Assembly (NCBI RefSeq): GCF_036898095.1
Contig: NC_090743.1
Span: 17,405,351-17,469,350, forward strand
DNA length: 64,000 bases
Reading direction: 5' to 3'
Source of the DNA: Palaemon carinicauda
Taxonomy: Eukaryota > Arthropoda > Malacostraca > Decapoda > Palaemonidae
The notes beneath the pieces were generated by a model that saw nothing but the letters and a program-made list of their open reading frames with translations, had not been told where the DNA came from and did not search any database. The translations under genes were made by a program, and so were the position numbers. The first letter of the stretch is position 1, and every line of letters starts with the position of its first letter. Shown here piece by piece: positions 63,791 to 64,000 of this stretch.

Positions 63791-64000
63791 AGGAAAACAG
63801 AGCGTGTGCATGGCGTTTAACATTTCTCAGAAATTCCATGACCAGTGCTAGAGTGCTTTATGCATGCTTGCATGGGGTTTAAACCATGGTATGCTGAACA
63901 GCAGAGTCAGAACGAGCTGGAACAACAATAGTGTGGTTTCCTCTTCAAGACTCCGATGAGGGAACACCTGAGGCTCAGTCTGCAAAGGCTGAATAAAAGA
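63791..64000. other. Element F continuing past the window end
   Basis: Presumed gag-derived or non-coding interior of element F. Nothing specific can be recognised. Confidence 0.4.

Larger units (their letters stand above)
59953..64000 (-). mobile_element. DIRS retrotransposon F, minus strand, runs off the window
   Basis: In element orientation the right terminus is at 59953 (ATGTTATTTTTATTAATAAA on the + strand). The right terminal repeat is about 59997-60150 and the ICR about 60185-60290, where the joined right and left ends read through on the + strand. The coding region extends to about 63050 and gag-derived sequence continues to the window end. The gag-to-RT deletion is the same as in E. 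It lies 140 bp downstream of the last recognised MTAP exon, antisense to MTAP. Confidence 0.93.

Overview
This is a window of nuclear genome from an animal, most likely a decapod crustacean. The evidence is a host gene split into short exons with GT..AG introns, large introns packed with DIRS-type tyrosine-recombinase retrotransposons, a tRNA-derived SINE and a non-LTR 3' end of types I associate with decapods, hAT elements and microsatellites. The decapod assignment is inference. There are no bacterial features.

Host gene. Six exons of one + strand gene, S-methyl-5'-thioadenosine phosphorylase (MTAP, methionine salvage), lie at 3457-3602, 20017-20184, 32720-32871, 40131-40234, 59100-59218 and 59722-59812. 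All splice phases agree. The start-codon exon is not recognised here and the last exon is probably beyond the window or near its end.

Mobile DNA. Five complete or near-complete DIRS elements of about 6.5 kb lie in the MTAP introns, all in the sense orientation: A 5874-12406, B 13534-20006, C 22035-28548, D 33151-39658, E 41130-47611. A sixth, F, is on the minus strand downstream (59953 to beyond 64000). Each complete copy has inverted terminal repeats of about 155 bp and, near its 3' end, an internal complementary region that joins the complements of both element ends. The coding order is gag-like ORF1, then reverse transcriptase/RNase H/DAM-like methyltransferase (ORF2), then tyrosine recombinase (ORF3). 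A has all three ORFs open and perfect terminal repeats. C and D are nearly identical young copies with small lesions. B, E and F are internally deleted. Older, heavily decayed DIRS relatives of another lineage lie at about 3690-5290, 28830-31700 and 51275-57610, and perhaps at 1-1330.

Other elements: a hAT MITE (2345-2871) and a hAT transposon with a broken transposase (48108-50985), each with perfect 8-bp target duplications; a SINE (32921-33118); a non-LTR 3' fragment (about 21005-21695); an 84-bp higher-order tandem repeat (about 1330-1910); a CT microsatellite; and a dispersed repeat present near both ends of the window.

Most notable: (1) element B sits inside the polypyrimidine tract of MTAP exon 2, so the element's own terminus now lies only 10 bases from the exon and appears to supply the branch point; (2) the right terminal repeats of the sense-oriented DIRS copies carry a strong splice donor preceded by an acceptor-like tract; (3) in element A the gag frame and the recombinase frame are the same frame, separated by one TGA in a leaky-type context, while the RT frame lies over it; (4) E and F share the same gag-to-RT deletion, so a deletion derivative seems to have been mobilised in trans.
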